Notes under the pieces: generated by a model | What the model was told of the DNA's origin: nothing | Database searches by the model: none | The model's input: the letters and a program-made list of their open reading frames with translations, nothing else | NCBI GenBank assembly: GCA_900540475.1 | Contig: UQGG01000001.1 | Coordinates: 1 to 64,000 of the forward strand | DNA: 64,000 bases | From: an uncultured Robinsoniella sp. | GTDB taxonomy: Bacteria > Bacillota > Clostridia > Lachnospirales > Lachnospiraceae | Direction of reading: 5' to 3' | In this document: piece after piece, positions 35,507 to 44,526 of the stretch | Numbering within the stretch: position 1 is the stretch's first letter | Layout: the number at the start of each line of letters is the position of its first letter | Made by a program: the position numbers and the translations under genes

Positions 35507-36634
35507 ATGAGAAAGACAAAAAGATTTTTAGCACTCGGTTTAGCAGCATGTACATCAGTAGCTTTATTGGCAGGCTGTGGATCTTCATCCACCGAATCCA
35601 ATGCAACATCAAAAGCCACAGAAGCAGGTACAACTGCTGAAACAAAGGAAGCTCAGGGAGACACAGCAGCGAATGATGAAGGCAGCGGAGATACAGCCGG
35701 CGTAAAAGAAGTAGGAGTATTTCTTTATAAATTTGATGATACTTATATCTCTACGGTAAGACAGAACCTGGAAAAGATTCAGAAAGAAAATCCGGACAAG
35801 GTTAACTTTACTTTCTATGACGGCAAGGGTGACCAGCCAATCCAAACCGACAGTATTGATACAATTCTTCAAAAAGATATTGATCTTTTGATGGTCAATT
35901 TAACTGATACGGGAGCTGCTCAGACAGTTGTGAATAAAATTAAAGCAGCAGACAAACCAGTTGTTTTCTTTAACAGAGAACCAGTTGATCAGACAGCAAT
36001 TAAGTCTTATGATAAAGCTTGTTTTGTTGGCACTAATGCAAAAGATGCAGGCATTATTCAGGGAAAGATGATTGCAGACCTATGGAATTCAGATACTGCA
36101 AAATATGATAAAAATGGCGATGGTATACTGCAGTATGTAATGTTAAAAGGGGAACCTGATAACCCGGAAGCAGTTGCAAGAACTGAATACTCTGTAAAAT
36201 CAGTGGAAGATGCAGGTATTAAAACAGAACAGTTGGAAATTCAGGTTTGTAATTGGGAACAATCACTGGCACAGAATGCAACAGAAGCATGGCTTTCAAA
36301 ATTAGGAGATAAGATTGAGGTAGTTATTGCAAATAATGACGGTATGGCACAAGGTGCAATCGCAGCCTTGCAGGCACAGGGTTACAACAATGGTGATGCA
36401 GAAAAGTTTATTCCAGTATATGGAGTAGATGCTACAGAAGCAGCACAGGATTTAATCAAGCAGGGATTTATGTCTGGAACAGTTCTTCAGGATGCACCAG
36501 CAATGGCAGAAGCATTGTATGCAGCAGGTATGAATCTGGCAGAAGGTAAAAGTGCAATTGAAGGAACAAATTATGAATTTGATGATACTGGATATGCAAT
36601 ACGTATTCCTTATCAGGAATTCACAGGAAAATAA
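35507..36634 (+). CDS. mglB: Galactose/glucose-binding lipoprotein MglB
   Basis: A 375-residue lipoprotein with lipobox LAGC (C24), a Ser/Thr/Ala-rich linker and a periplasmic-binding type 1 fold (EVGVFLYKFDDTYISTVRQNLEKI; VVFFNREPV; VMLKGEPDNPEA; VIANNDGMAQGAIAAL; YGVDATEAA). These match the galactose-binding protein family. Followed by mglA and mglC. ATG 35507 follows GGGAGGA; the frame extends to 35471 but without a binding site. It would capture galactose, plausibly set free by mucin degradation. Confidence 0.92.
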   Translation: MRKTKRFLALGLAACTSVALLAGCGSSSTESNATSKATEAGTTAETKEAQGDTAANDEGSGDTAGVKEVGVFLYKFDDTYISTVRQNLEKIQKENPDKVNFTFYDGKGDQPIQTDSIDTILQKDIDLLMVNLTDTGAAQTVVNKIKAADKPVVFFNREPVDQTAIKSYDKACFVGTNAKDAGIIQGKMIADLWNSDTAKYDKNGDGILQYVMLKGEPDNPEAVARTEYSVKSVEDAGIKTEQLEIQVCNWEQSLAQNATEAWLSKLGDKIEVVIANNDGMAQGAIAALQAQGYNNGDAEKFIPVYGVDATEAAQDLIKQGFMSGTVLQDAPAMAEALYAAGMNLAEGKSAIEGTNYEFDDTGYAIRIPYQEFTGK

Positions 36635-36643
36635 TTATAGATA

Positions 36644-36676
36644 ACTGCACAATGCAGGTTATCCTCATTGTGCAGT
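36644..36676 (+). promoter_or_regulatory. Hairpin between mglB and mglA
   Basis: ACTGCACAATG (36644-36654) pairs perfectly with CATTGTGCAGT (36666-36676) and there is no T run. It is placed to stabilise the mglB transcript end and lower expression of the downstream genes. Confidence 0.75.
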
Positions 36677-36707
36677 AGTTAAGTATATGAAAAGTGGTGA
36701 ATAGAAT

Positions 36708-38204
36708 ATGGTGGAAAAGTATGTTTTGGAAATGGTAGATATTGAAAAACAGTTTCCAGGTGTAAAAGCACTTGATCATGCACAATTAAAATTAAGACCA
36801 GGAACAGTGCATGCTTTAATGGGGGAAAATGGGGCCGGGAAATCTACCTTAATGAAATGTTTATTTGGTGTATATGATGAAGATGGTGGTGAAATCATTG
36901 TAGATGGGACTAAAACAAAATTTTCTAATCCCAAGCAGGCAATGGAAAATGGTGTGGCAATGGTACATCAAGAATTAAATCAGGTATTGCAAAGAGATGT
37001 TATGGATAATATTTGGCTCGGTAGATATCCCGGTAAAGGTGGAATTGTCAGCCAGAGGACAATGTATAACGAAACAATGAAAGTATTTGATAAATTAGAA
37101 ATCGATGTAGATCCAAAGTCAAAAATGGCTAAACTTTCTGTATCTCAACGACAGATGGTAGAAATAGCAAAAGCGGTATCATATAATGCAAAAATTTTGG
37201 TGTTAGATGAGCCTACATCTTCTCTTACACAGGAAGAAGTCGATCATCTGTTTCGCATTATCAATCGCTTAAGGGACCAAGGATGTGCAATTGTATACAT
37301 ATCTCATAAAATGGAAGAAATTTTAGAAATCTCAGATGAAGTTACAATTATGCGCGACGGACAATGGGTTGATACTAAAGTAGCGGCAGAATTGACTACA
37401 GACAAGATTATCAAATTAATGGTTGGACGTGATCTTACGAACCGTTTCCCACCGAAAACCAATAAAATGGGTGAAGTGATCCTCGAAGTGAAACATTTAA
37501 CCGGAAAATACCAGCCGTCCGTTATAGATGCTTCATTTGAGTTACATAAGGGTGAAATTCTTGGAATTGCGGGGCTGGTAGGCTCAAGGCGTACAGAATT
37601 AATTGAAACAATATTTGGAATTGCTCATAAGAGCGAGGGTGACATTCTGCTTCATGGTAAGCCTGTTGACAACAAAGATTCCAGGACAGCAATCCAGAAC
37701 GGATTTGCTCTTCTTACAGAAGAACGCCGAGCTACGGGGATTTTCGGAGGGCTAAGTATTCTTTTTAACAGTGTCATTGCGAATATAGACCGATATAGTA
37801 AATTGGGTTTATTGGACAATAAAAAGATGACTGAAGATACTAAATGGGTAATCGACAGTATGAAGGTTAAAACGCCATCCCAAAAGACAACGATTCGAAG
37901 CCTTTCCGGTGGGAACCAGCAAAAGGTAATTATTGGGAGATGGCTTTTAACGGAACCGGAAATCTTACTTTTAGATGAACCTACAAGAGGTATTGATGTT
38001 GGTGCAAAGTATGAAATATATCAATTGATAATTGACCTTGCTTCCAAGGGTAAAGGAGTCATCATGGTTTCTTCTGAGATGCCTGAACTGCTTGGTATCT
38101 GTGACCGAATATTGGTTATGTCAAATGGACATGTGTCAGGGATTACCAATACAGAGGAGTTGAATCAAGAGCGGATTATGGCTCAAGCAGCGAAATATGT
38201 ATAA
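36708..38204 (+). CDS. mglA: Galactose/methyl galactoside import ATP-binding protein MglA
   Basis: A 498-residue double ATPase of the carbohydrate uptake 2 (CUT2) family. The N-terminal half has Walker A GENGAGKST, signature LSVSQRQMVEIAKAV and Walker B ILVLDEPTSSL. The C-terminal half has a degenerate Walker A (GLVGSRRTELI), signature LSGGNQQKVIIGRWL and LLLDEPTRGIDVG. Degeneracy of the second Walker A is normal in this family. It powers MglBC-dependent sugar import. Confidence 0.95.
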   Translation: MVEKYVLEMVDIEKQFPGVKALDHAQLKLRPGTVHALMGENGAGKSTLMKCLFGVYDEDGGEIIVDGTKTKFSNPKQAMENGVAMVHQELNQVLQRDVMDNIWLGRYPGKGGIVSQRTMYNETMKVFDKLEIDVDPKSKMAKLSVSQRQMVEIAKAVSYNAKILVLDEPTSSLTQEEVDHLFRIINRLRDQGCAIVYISHKMEEILEISDEVTIMRDGQWVDTKVAAELTTDKIIKLMVGRDLTNRFPPKTNKMGEVILEVKHLTGKYQPSVIDASFELHKGEILGIAGLVGSRRTELIETIFGIAHKSEGDILLHGKPVDNKDSRTAIQNGFALLTEERRATGIFGGLSILFNSVIANIDRYSKLGLLDNKKMTEDTKWVIDSMKVKTPSQKTTIRSLSGGNQQKVIIGRWLLTEPEILLLDEPTRGIDVGAKYEIYQLIIDLASKGKGVIMVSSEMPELLGICDRILVMSNGHVSGITNTEELNQERIMAQAAKYV

Positions 38205-38221
38205 AAACGGAAGGTGCAGAT

Positions 38222-39253
38222 ATGGAAAAATTACAAACAGAAGGAAAAAAAATTAATATTAGTGAATTTCTCGTTAAATATGCTTTATATATTGTACTAA
38301 TATTAATGATTGTCTTCTTTATTATCAAAGAACCAAGTTTTTTGTCACTTAAAAATTTTACAAACATTTTAAGCCAAGCATCTACAAGAGCTATACTGGC
38401 ACTTGGTGTAGCCGGTTTGATCGTGTTACAAGGTACAGATCTATCAGCAGGTCGTATATTAGGTCTTACAGCAGTTATTTCTGCTTCTATGCTGCAATCG
38501 ACTACTTATGCAGCAAGAATGTATCCAAATCTTCCCGCATTACCGTTATTTATTCCGCTTTTTGGAGCGATTGCAGTGGGAATCATATTTGGATTAATAA
38601 ATGGATTTGGTGTCGCAAAATTAAAAGTACACGCATTCATAATTACATTAGGGACTCAGTTAATAGCGTATGGTGTATCCTGTCTTTATATTGACCGTCC
38701 TCCACTTGGAGCACAGCCGGTTGCTAACCTTGATCAGCGTTATATAAATTTTGTAACTGGCGGTTTTCAAATTACAAAAGATTTTATGCTTCCATATCTG
38801 GTATGTTATCTGGCAATTATTGCGATAATCATGTATATCATATGGAATAAGACTAAGCTTGGGAAAAATATGTTTGCTATTGGTGGTAATCCGGAGGCGG
38901 CTGAAGTATCTGGTGTTAATGTAGTAAAAAATATAATGATAATCTTTATGATATCTGGAATATTATATGGAATAGCCGGATTTTTAGAGGCAGCTAGAGC
39001 AGGTTCTACAACCAGTAATACAGGATTAAATTACGAGCTAGATGCTATTTCTGCTTGTGTTATTGGTGGGGTTTCATTTACTGGAGGAGTAGGAACTATA
39101 CCAGGAGTATTGATTGGAGCAACCCTATTACAAGTAATTAACTACGGATTGATTTTTATTAGTGTGAGCCCTTACTGGCAATACATTATTCGTGGTTTAA
39201 TCATTATAGTTGCTGTAGCATTGGATGTTCGAAAATATCTTTCTAAAAAATAG
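38222..39253 (+). CDS. mglC: Galactose/methyl galactoside ABC transporter permease MglC
   Basis: A 343-residue permease with 8-10 TMs and the CUT2 features LALGVAGLIVLQGTDLSAGRILGLTAV, NPEAAEVSGVNV and CVIGGVSFTGGVGTIPGVLIGA. It begins 17 bp after mglA behind GGAAGGTG. Last gene of mglBAC. The AT-rich stretch 39254-39379 separates it from the bacteriocin-like island; no clear terminator was found there. Confidence 0.93.
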   Translation: MEKLQTEGKKINISEFLVKYALYIVLILMIVFFIIKEPSFLSLKNFTNILSQASTRAILALGVAGLIVLQGTDLSAGRILGLTAVISASMLQSTTYAARMYPNLPALPLFIPLFGAIAVGIIFGLINGFGVAKLKVHAFIITLGTQLIAYGVSCLYIDRPPLGAQPVANLDQRYINFVTGGFQITKDFMLPYLVCYLAIIAIIMYIIWNKTKLGKNMFAIGGNPEAAEVSGVNVVKNIMIIFMISGILYGIAGFLEAARAGSTTSNTGLNYELDAISACVIGGVSFTGGVGTIPGVLIGATLLQVINYGLIFISVSPYWQYIIRGLIIIVAVALDVRKYLSKK

Positions 39254-39379
39254 AATAGAGAGATTTAACCATTTTTTTACAACATAAGATATAAACAATT
39301 TTTAAATTTATAAATTAAATAAGAAATAAAAGCGCGCTTTTTATTTATAAAACTAAAAATATTTTAAAGGAGTGATATT

Positions 39380-39730
39380 ATGCTAAGCAAAAAAATTAAA
39401 AGAACATTAACATCTACTTTAGCTATTGCAACAATAGTAGCAGCCACTGGGATGATCTCGTCAGCAAGTGTCAATTATAGCTGTACATGGCAATATCTTG
39501 ATTCCCATGATTATTCTCAAGGAAGAACACAAACATCTGCTTCAGAAAATGGTAGTAGATTGTGGGTCGCAGCAGCTAATAGGAATGCATCATCAGGTAA
39601 ACTTTATGATAAGGCAGAAAATACTGCTTTTAACTATGCAAGTGTTCATGCACAAGCATATCGTCCAACAGGTACTTATGGAACTTATGGAGATTGGTCA
39701 TATCAAAATATTGAATGGCCAATTCCGTAA
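39380..39730 (+). CDS. Small secreted peptide, bacteriocin-like precursor
   Basis: A 116-residue protein with a clear Sec signal peptide (KKIKRTLTSTLAIATIVAATGMISSAS, cleavage likely near residue 30). The mature part of about 86 residues is rich in Tyr, Trp, Ser, Asn and Ala, with a single Cys (YSCTWQY) and ending WSYQNIEWPIP. AAAGGAG precedes ATG 39380. It is followed by two FtsX-like permeases, an ABC ATPase and a small anchored protein, an arrangement like lactococcin 972-type loci, but clear homology to lactococcin 972 was not recognised. Function is inferred from context only. The gene is more AT-rich than its flanks. Confidence 0.6.
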   Translation: MLSKKIKRTLTSTLAIATIVAATGMISSASVNYSCTWQYLDSHDYSQGRTQTSASENGSRLWVAAANRNASSGKLYDKAENTAFNYASVHAQAYRPTGTYGTYGDWSYQNIEWPIP

Positions 39731-39750
39731 AACAAATGTTGAATTAAAGT

Positions 39751-39773
39751 AGTAGGAGGGGAAACCCTCCTGC
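39751..39773 (+). terminator. Hairpin after the secreted peptide gene
   Basis: AGTAGGAGGG (39751-39760) pairs with CCCTCCTGCT (39764-39773), with one G-T pair, and is followed by ATATATATCTTC rather than a T run. It probably acts as a weak terminator or mRNA stabiliser, favouring expression of the peptide over the transporter. Confidence 0.6.
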
Positions 39774-39848
39774 TATATATATCTTCAAAAAATTAATTAA
39801 GATAATACATTTTTGAAATATCGGTTATAAGATATATTAAAATATTTG

Positions 39849-40436
39849 ATGATATCTTTTAATTGCTTTAATTCTAGGAAAGGATATGTATGGCAACCAT
39901 TTTTGCCATATAAGCACATTTTGAGAGTATTAAAAAGGCATCATAAGATAAAACTTAGTAGTTTAAATATGCTTGCTTGCTGTGCATCAATCTTTACATG
40001 TCTATTTGTATTAGTAAACAATATTAATTATAGAGAAAGCTTGTTATTAACAAATGAGTCAGATAAATTTGATATTATTTATCAAGGTAATAAAAATCAA
40101 ATTTTTTATAATGCTATTATTTTAATTGTATTACTCTGTATGATATCTACTTCATGGTACTGGATTAAAAAGAAAATAAATGAATTTATAGTCCTAAATA
40201 TTTTAGGAATTAGAAAAAGCAGTATAATAATAAAAATATTAAAGCAATATTTAATTCTTTTAATAGGGGGAAATTTAGTCGGAATAATAATTATATTTCT
40301 CGCTTATTTTTCTAAAATAATTATTGATATAAATTTTAGTATCATCTTGTTTACGTTAGTTATTATTATTCTATTTTGCATAATAGTAATAATTATACAA
40401 ACTCATCGTTGTATGCTCCATAGTCTAAGGCATTGA
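39849..40436 (+). CDS. Minimal FtsX-like permease subunit
   Basis: About 195 residues. It has a basic segment (HILRVLKRHHKIKL), TM1 (about 44-60), an extracellular loop of only about 25 residues, and three further TMs with the FtsX-type cytoplasmic motif (INEFIVLNILGIRKSSIIIKILK). The usual large ectodomain is absent. The start is uncertain: ATG 39849 has no ribosome binding site, while AGGAAAGG at 39876-39883 precedes ATGs in the wrong frame, so the N-terminus may be frameshifted or begin at a non-standard codon. Likely partner of the larger permease that follows. Confidence 0.65.
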   Translation: MISFNCFNSRKGYVWQPFLPYKHILRVLKRHHKIKLSSLNMLACCASIFTCLFVLVNNINYRESLLLTNESDKFDIIYQGNKNQIFYNAIILIVLLCMISTSWYWIKKKINEFIVLNILGIRKSSIIIKILKQYLILLIGGNLVGIIIIFLAYFSKIIIDINFSIILFTLVIIILFCIIVIIIQTHRCMLHSLRH

Positions 40437-40446
40437 GGTGAATTTG

Positions 40447-41826
40447 ATGAAAAATGCAATTATAAACGCGATAAAAAGTTTTAAAAAAAGTATATTTATT
40501 AATATAATGTTAATTGTTGAACTTTCTATATGTTTTTGGTTAATATGCTTGATAATTAATAACTATTTTGATATGGGTTATCAAAGATTTGATAAACAAT
40601 TTGTATTTAATAACAATATGTTCTACTATCAATTAAATATGAATAATGAAATGGAGTTAATATCTGATCTGTATAATTCTAATGAAACGGTAATAAAAGT
40701 AGAAAAGTTTCTAGATGAATTGAAAAATCAAGCAGATATTAAGTACATGCATTTTTCTTCTTTTAATCCTATTGATTTTAATGAGGATATTTTAGACAAA
40801 AAAATACCATACAAAAATAATTATAATGACAATATAGATCAAGGAAAATGGTATTCTAAAAAAGGATATAAAAAATTTATATATGGTTATTTTGATAACA
40901 TACAAATACCAGAACCCAAAAGGACATCAAGAAGAGTGTCTCTTCAGAGTCAACAAATAGACTTTAACGCATATAACAACTTTGACCTTCAATTTATTAA
41001 AGGTAAGGGGTTTATTCCCGAGGATTTTATATTCAAAAAAAATCAAGATTACTTGCCAATTATTTTAGGCTATGGTTATAAAGATTATTTTATACCAGGT
41101 GATATAATACCGCTATTTTACAATGGTAAAAAAATGGATGGTAAGATTATTGGGATATTAAAGAAAGAATCTGTTCTAACTTTAAATCCATATTCTGATG
41201 GTGATGAAATAAATACAGTTGATAATAGCATTATTTCACCTTTATTTACATATAACTATAATCCAGTTACAATCATAGACAAAGAAATACAAAGTTATCA
41301 TCTTGCATTTATGGTTTCTAGTGGACATTTGGTAGTAGGAGAAGAAGCAGATTCAGTTATATTGACAAAACATTTTTATGACCTTTGTAAAAAGTATAAT
41401 ATGATGAAGTATATACCAGGTATCAATTCTACTACAAGCGGAATTGAGATGTTCCGTAATGAATCAGAACAAAATATGAAAGCAATTATACTTTTAATAG
41501 CAATTATGGTGGAATTAGGACTATATATTCTAATTGGTAATGTTATAACAAAAATTGATGATGGTTTACATGATTATATGGTTTTTTTAATGAATGGTTC
41601 AAAGCTTAGTTATATAATTCTGCAATATTTAATAGAAATCTTTTTGATTTTTATAAGTATATTTTTAATAGATTTATATCTCTTGCGGAAAGAAATTGGT
41701 GTCAGTTTTGAGTTTATACTAATTATTCTATTTCTTGTGATATTTACATGTTTATTGTCGTCAACAGTTATATATTGCAAACTGAAAAATATTAAAACAG
41801 ATGAAATTCTTAGGAGAAATGAATGA
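40447..41826 (+). CDS. FtsX/MacB-like permease with large ectodomain
   Basis: A 459-residue membrane protein. TM1 is near residues 17-38, an extracytoplasmic domain rich in Asn, Tyr and Lys spans about 40-340, and three C-terminal TMs lie near 345-367, 385-415 and 420-445, ending ...LKNIKTDEILRRNE as in FtsX-type permeases. ATG 40447 follows GAGGTG; a GTG at 40438 is also in frame. It overlaps the ATPase gene by 4 nt (ATGA). With the preceding small subunit it could form an asymmetric exporter or immunity pump. No specific family was recognised. Confidence 0.75.
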   Translation: MKNAIINAIKSFKKSIFINIMLIVELSICFWLICLIINNYFDMGYQRFDKQFVFNNNMFYYQLNMNNEMELISDLYNSNETVIKVEKFLDELKNQADIKYMHFSSFNPIDFNEDILDKKIPYKNNYNDNIDQGKWYSKKGYKKFIYGYFDNIQIPEPKRTSRRVSLQSQQIDFNAYNNFDLQFIKGKGFIPEDFIFKKNQDYLPIILGYGYKDYFIPGDIIPLFYNGKKMDGKIIGILKKESVLTLNPYSDGDEINTVDNSIISPLFTYNYNPVTIIDKEIQSYHLAFMVSSGHLVVGEEADSVILTKHFYDLCKKYNMMKYIPGINSTTSGIEMFRNESEQNMKAIILLIAIMVELGLYILIGNVITKIDDGLHDYMVFLMNGSKLSYIILQYLIEIFLIFISIFLIDLYLLRKEIGVSFEFILIILFLVIFTCLLSSTVIYCKLKNIKTDEILRRNE

Positions 41827-42506
41827 TAGAGCAAGTAATTTTGAAAGGTATAAGTAAAAACTTTGGAAAGGGTAAATTAAGGCATAATGTACTTTCAGAG
41901 ATAAATTTATCCATTAAACAATCAGAGATGGTAGCCATAATGGGAAAAAGTGGATCAGGTAAATCTACTTTATTGAATATCTTAGGAGGGCTTATTATTG
42001 CTGATGAAGGGGAGTATCTTTATTGTGGTGAAATAATGGACTTCACTAAAATCAAAAGAATAATTGATTTCCGCAGAGAAAATATTGGTTTTATTGTTCA
42101 GTATTTTGCGTTAATAAATGACTATAATGTTTTTCAAAACGTTGCTCTTCCATTGAACTACACCAAATGTAAAAGAAAAGATAAAAAAACTAAAGTAAAA
42201 GAGGTACTTAAAGCATTAGAAATAGAAGATAAGGCATGTGCTTATCCTGATGAATTATCTGGTGGCCAACAACAACGAGTTGCTATTGCAAGAGCAATTG
42301 TAAAAAATCCACAGATAATATTAGCTGATGAACCAACAGGAGCTTTAGATGAAAAAACAGGAGATAATGTATTAGATATTTTAAAGGAATTAAATAGAGA
42401 AGGTAAAACAATAGTTATAGCTACGCATGATAATAAGATAGCAAATATTTGCGATCGAACTATAGTTCTTCAGGATGGCATAATTAAAGATATTATAATT
42501 AATTAA
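41823..42506 (+). CDS. ABC transporter ATP-binding protein of the bacteriocin-like island
   Basis: A 227-residue ATPase with Walker A GKSGSGKST, signature LSGGQQQRVAIARAI, Walker B IILADEPTGALD and H-loop ATHDNKIA. It is of the MacB/LolD type that pairs with FtsX permeases. It starts inside the stop codon of the permease gene. It is much more AT-rich and Lys/Ile-rich than the related ATPase at 12815, supporting separate, probably horizontal, origin of this island. Confidence 0.9.
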   Translation: MIEQVILKGISKNFGKGKLRHNVLSEINLSIKQSEMVAIMGKSGSGKSTLLNILGGLIIADEGEYLYCGEIMDFTKIKRIIDFRRENIGFIVQYFALINDYNVFQNVALPLNYTKCKRKDKKTKVKEVLKALEIEDKACAYPDELSGGQQQRVAIARAIVKNPQIILADEPTGALDEKTGDNVLDILKELNREGKTIVIATHDNKIANICDRTIVLQDGIIKDIIIN

Positions 42507-42535
42507 AGATTGATAAATGAAGAGAGGAACAAATT

Positions 42536-42745
42536 ATGTTTGAAAATATAAAAAAATCTATTATATCTAAAAAAGAAGATAATTTCACATTTATAGAACT
42601 GGAACATGATAAAGTAATACAAAAAAAATCAATTCGTGATTGCATTTATGGTAGAATTAACATATCGGTAAAAAATATGGATTATATTATATGCAGTTTA
42701 ATTATAGCTATGATTTTAGCTGTTATTTGTGGGGTTATATTTTGA
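42536..42745 (+). CDS. Small tail-anchored protein, candidate immunity factor
   Basis: A 69-residue protein: a charged cytoplasmic part (MFENIKKSIISKKEDNF...IYGRINISVKN) and one C-terminal TM (YIICSLIIAMILAVICGVIF). AGAGG precedes ATG 42536, 29 bp after the ATPase gene, and a terminator follows, so it closes the island operon. No family recognised. Its size and position fit an immunity or accessory protein, but this is inference. Confidence 0.6.
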   Translation: MFENIKKSIISKKEDNFTFIELEHDKVIQKKSIRDCIYGRINISVKNMDYIICSLIIAMILAVICGVIF

Positions 42746-42795
42746 AAGAATACAATATTATAATATTTTTCTTAATTAGTTGTTTAAAACTATAT

Positions 42796-42845
42796 AAGAT
42801 GCGTATCGGAAAAAATTTCCTTTGCGCATCTTTTTATGATATAAT
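42796..42845 (+). terminator. Terminator of the bacteriocin-like operon
   Basis: AAGATGCG (42796-42803) pairs with CGCATCTT (42835-42842), with an inner GGAAA/TTTCC pairing, followed by five T from 42841. Confidence 0.85.
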
Positions 42846-42901
42846 AATAAAATAATTTAATATTTGTATTATAATAAAAAATATATTTTTTAGGAGTACA
42901 T

Positions 42902-44515
42902 ATGGACTTATATAAGGTGATTATAGCAGATGATGAAGCGGAAATCCGGGAAGGAATTATCCGGAAAATTGATTGGGCAAAATATGGCTTTCAGGTAATT
43001 GGGAGTGCGGAAAACGGTAAGGAGGCATTGGATCTGGCGGAAAAGCTTCAGCCGGATGTGATGATGACAGATATCATGATGCCATTTATGGATGGACTTG
43101 AACTGGGGAAGGCTTTGCGCAAGAAGATTCCGTCTACTAAGCTGATCGTATTTTCTGGTTCCGACGATCTGGAATATGCTCATAAAGCAATTTCAATCAA
43201 TGTAGTTGAGTACGTATTAAAACCGGTGAATGCGGAGGATATGGGGAAAATATTGACAAAGCTTAAGCTTTCTCTGGATGAGCGGTATGAGAGTATGCGA
43301 AATCTGGAGAATCTCCGGCAGCATTACATGGACAGCCTGCCGGTTATCCGGGAACAGTTTTTAGTCAGCCTGCTGGAGGGGAGAGTTACCCAGGACCAGT
43401 TTAACCGCAGCGCAGCCATGGCTGGGATTAATGTGGACGCAACGGGATTTATCGTATGTCTGATACAGATTGAGAAGGGGGTACTGGAGGAATCCGTAGA
43501 AAATATATTTAAAAATCATGATGATGCCCTGATCCCCATCACAATCAAGCATCTAGTGGATGATGAAATTCGAAAATATTGTGATTTTACCAGCTTTTTC
43601 TATGGAGATATTATCGCGATTATTGTCAATGCCAGAAGCCGGGAAGAGATTTATGATCTGATTTCCGGTATTGATGAGGTGTGCAGGGAGTCCCAGAAGA
43701 TTTACGGACTTGTGACATCAGGAGGCATAAGCCTTATGTGCCATGAACCGCAGACCTTGCGGTATGCCAGAAAAGAAGCCCAGTCTGCCCTGGATTACCG
43801 TTTGGTGTTAGGCTCAGGCAGAGCTATTTATATCGGGGATGTGGAGCCGGATACCTCCGTCCTTTTACAGTTTAAAGGGCAGGATGAACATGCGATCGTA
43901 ACTGCCATTAAAATGGGTAAAAAGGAAGATATTATTGAGAATATTGAAGAGGTTTTTGCTAAGTTTGGAGATACGGTTTTGGAAATTGAGCAGTACCGGA
44001 TTTATTTTATGGAAATTAAAATTTCACTGCTGCGTCTCTGCCAGACATATGGCTTAGACCTGGAAGAAGCTTTAGGTGAAAACTTTAATAACGATAATCA
44101 ATTGGAAAAACTGGGCTCTATGGACAACCTGCAACGATGGGTGCAGGAAATCAGCCTGCGGATCAGCAGCATGATAAAGAGCGAACGTGTACATACATCC
44201 AGCTACATGGTGGATACGGCAGTTCAATATGTACGGGAGAATTATGCCGACAGTGAACTGACGGTGGAGCGGCTCAGCGAACACCTCCATGTAAGCCCTA
44301 CTTATTTTTCCACGATTTTCAAGAAAGAGACAGGAAGCAGTTTTATCGGATATCTGACAGAAACCAGGCTGGAAAAAGCAGTGGAACTTTTAAATACTAG
44401 CAACGACAAGAGCTATCAGATTGCAGAAAAGGTAGGATATCTGGAACCCAACTATTTTAGTTATGTGTTTAAGAAAAAGTTTGGCGTGTCCCCATCCAGA
44501 TACCGTAATACCTGA
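42902..44515 (+). CDS. YesN-type response regulator (receiver plus AraC domain)
   Basis: A 537-residue regulator. The receiver domain covers 1-120 with phospho-acceptor D57 (MMTDIMMPFMDG) and LKPVNAEDM; a middle region of about 300 residues resembles the degenerate GGDEF/YesN linker; the C-terminal AraC domain (about 435-537) has two HTH motifs (LTVERLSEHLHVSPTYFSTIF and YQIAEKVGYLEPNYFSYVFKKKFG). TTAGGAGTACAT precedes the ATG. It is coupled to the kinase 12 bp downstream and probably activates sugar uptake genes such as mglBAC. Confidence 0.93.
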   Translation: MDLYKVIIADDEAEIREGIIRKIDWAKYGFQVIGSAENGKEALDLAEKLQPDVMMTDIMMPFMDGLELGKALRKKIPSTKLIVFSGSDDLEYAHKAISINVVEYVLKPVNAEDMGKILTKLKLSLDERYESMRNLENLRQHYMDSLPVIREQFLVSLLEGRVTQDQFNRSAAMAGINVDATGFIVCLIQIEKGVLEESVENIFKNHDDALIPITIKHLVDDEIRKYCDFTSFFYGDIIAIIVNARSREEIYDLISGIDEVCRESQKIYGLVTSGGISLMCHEPQTLRYARKEAQSALDYRLVLGSGRAIYIGDVEPDTSVLLQFKGQDEHAIVTAIKMGKKEDIIENIEEVFAKFGDTVLEIEQYRIYFMEIKISLLRLCQTYGLDLEEALGENFNNDNQLEKLGSMDNLQRWVQEISLRISSMIKSERVHTSSYMVDTAVQYVRENYADSELTVERLSEHLHVSPTYFSTIFKKETGSSFIGYLTETRLEKAVELLNTSNDKSYQIAEKVGYLEPNYFSYVFKKKFGVSPSRYRNT

Positions 44516-44526
44516 CAGGGGGCGCT

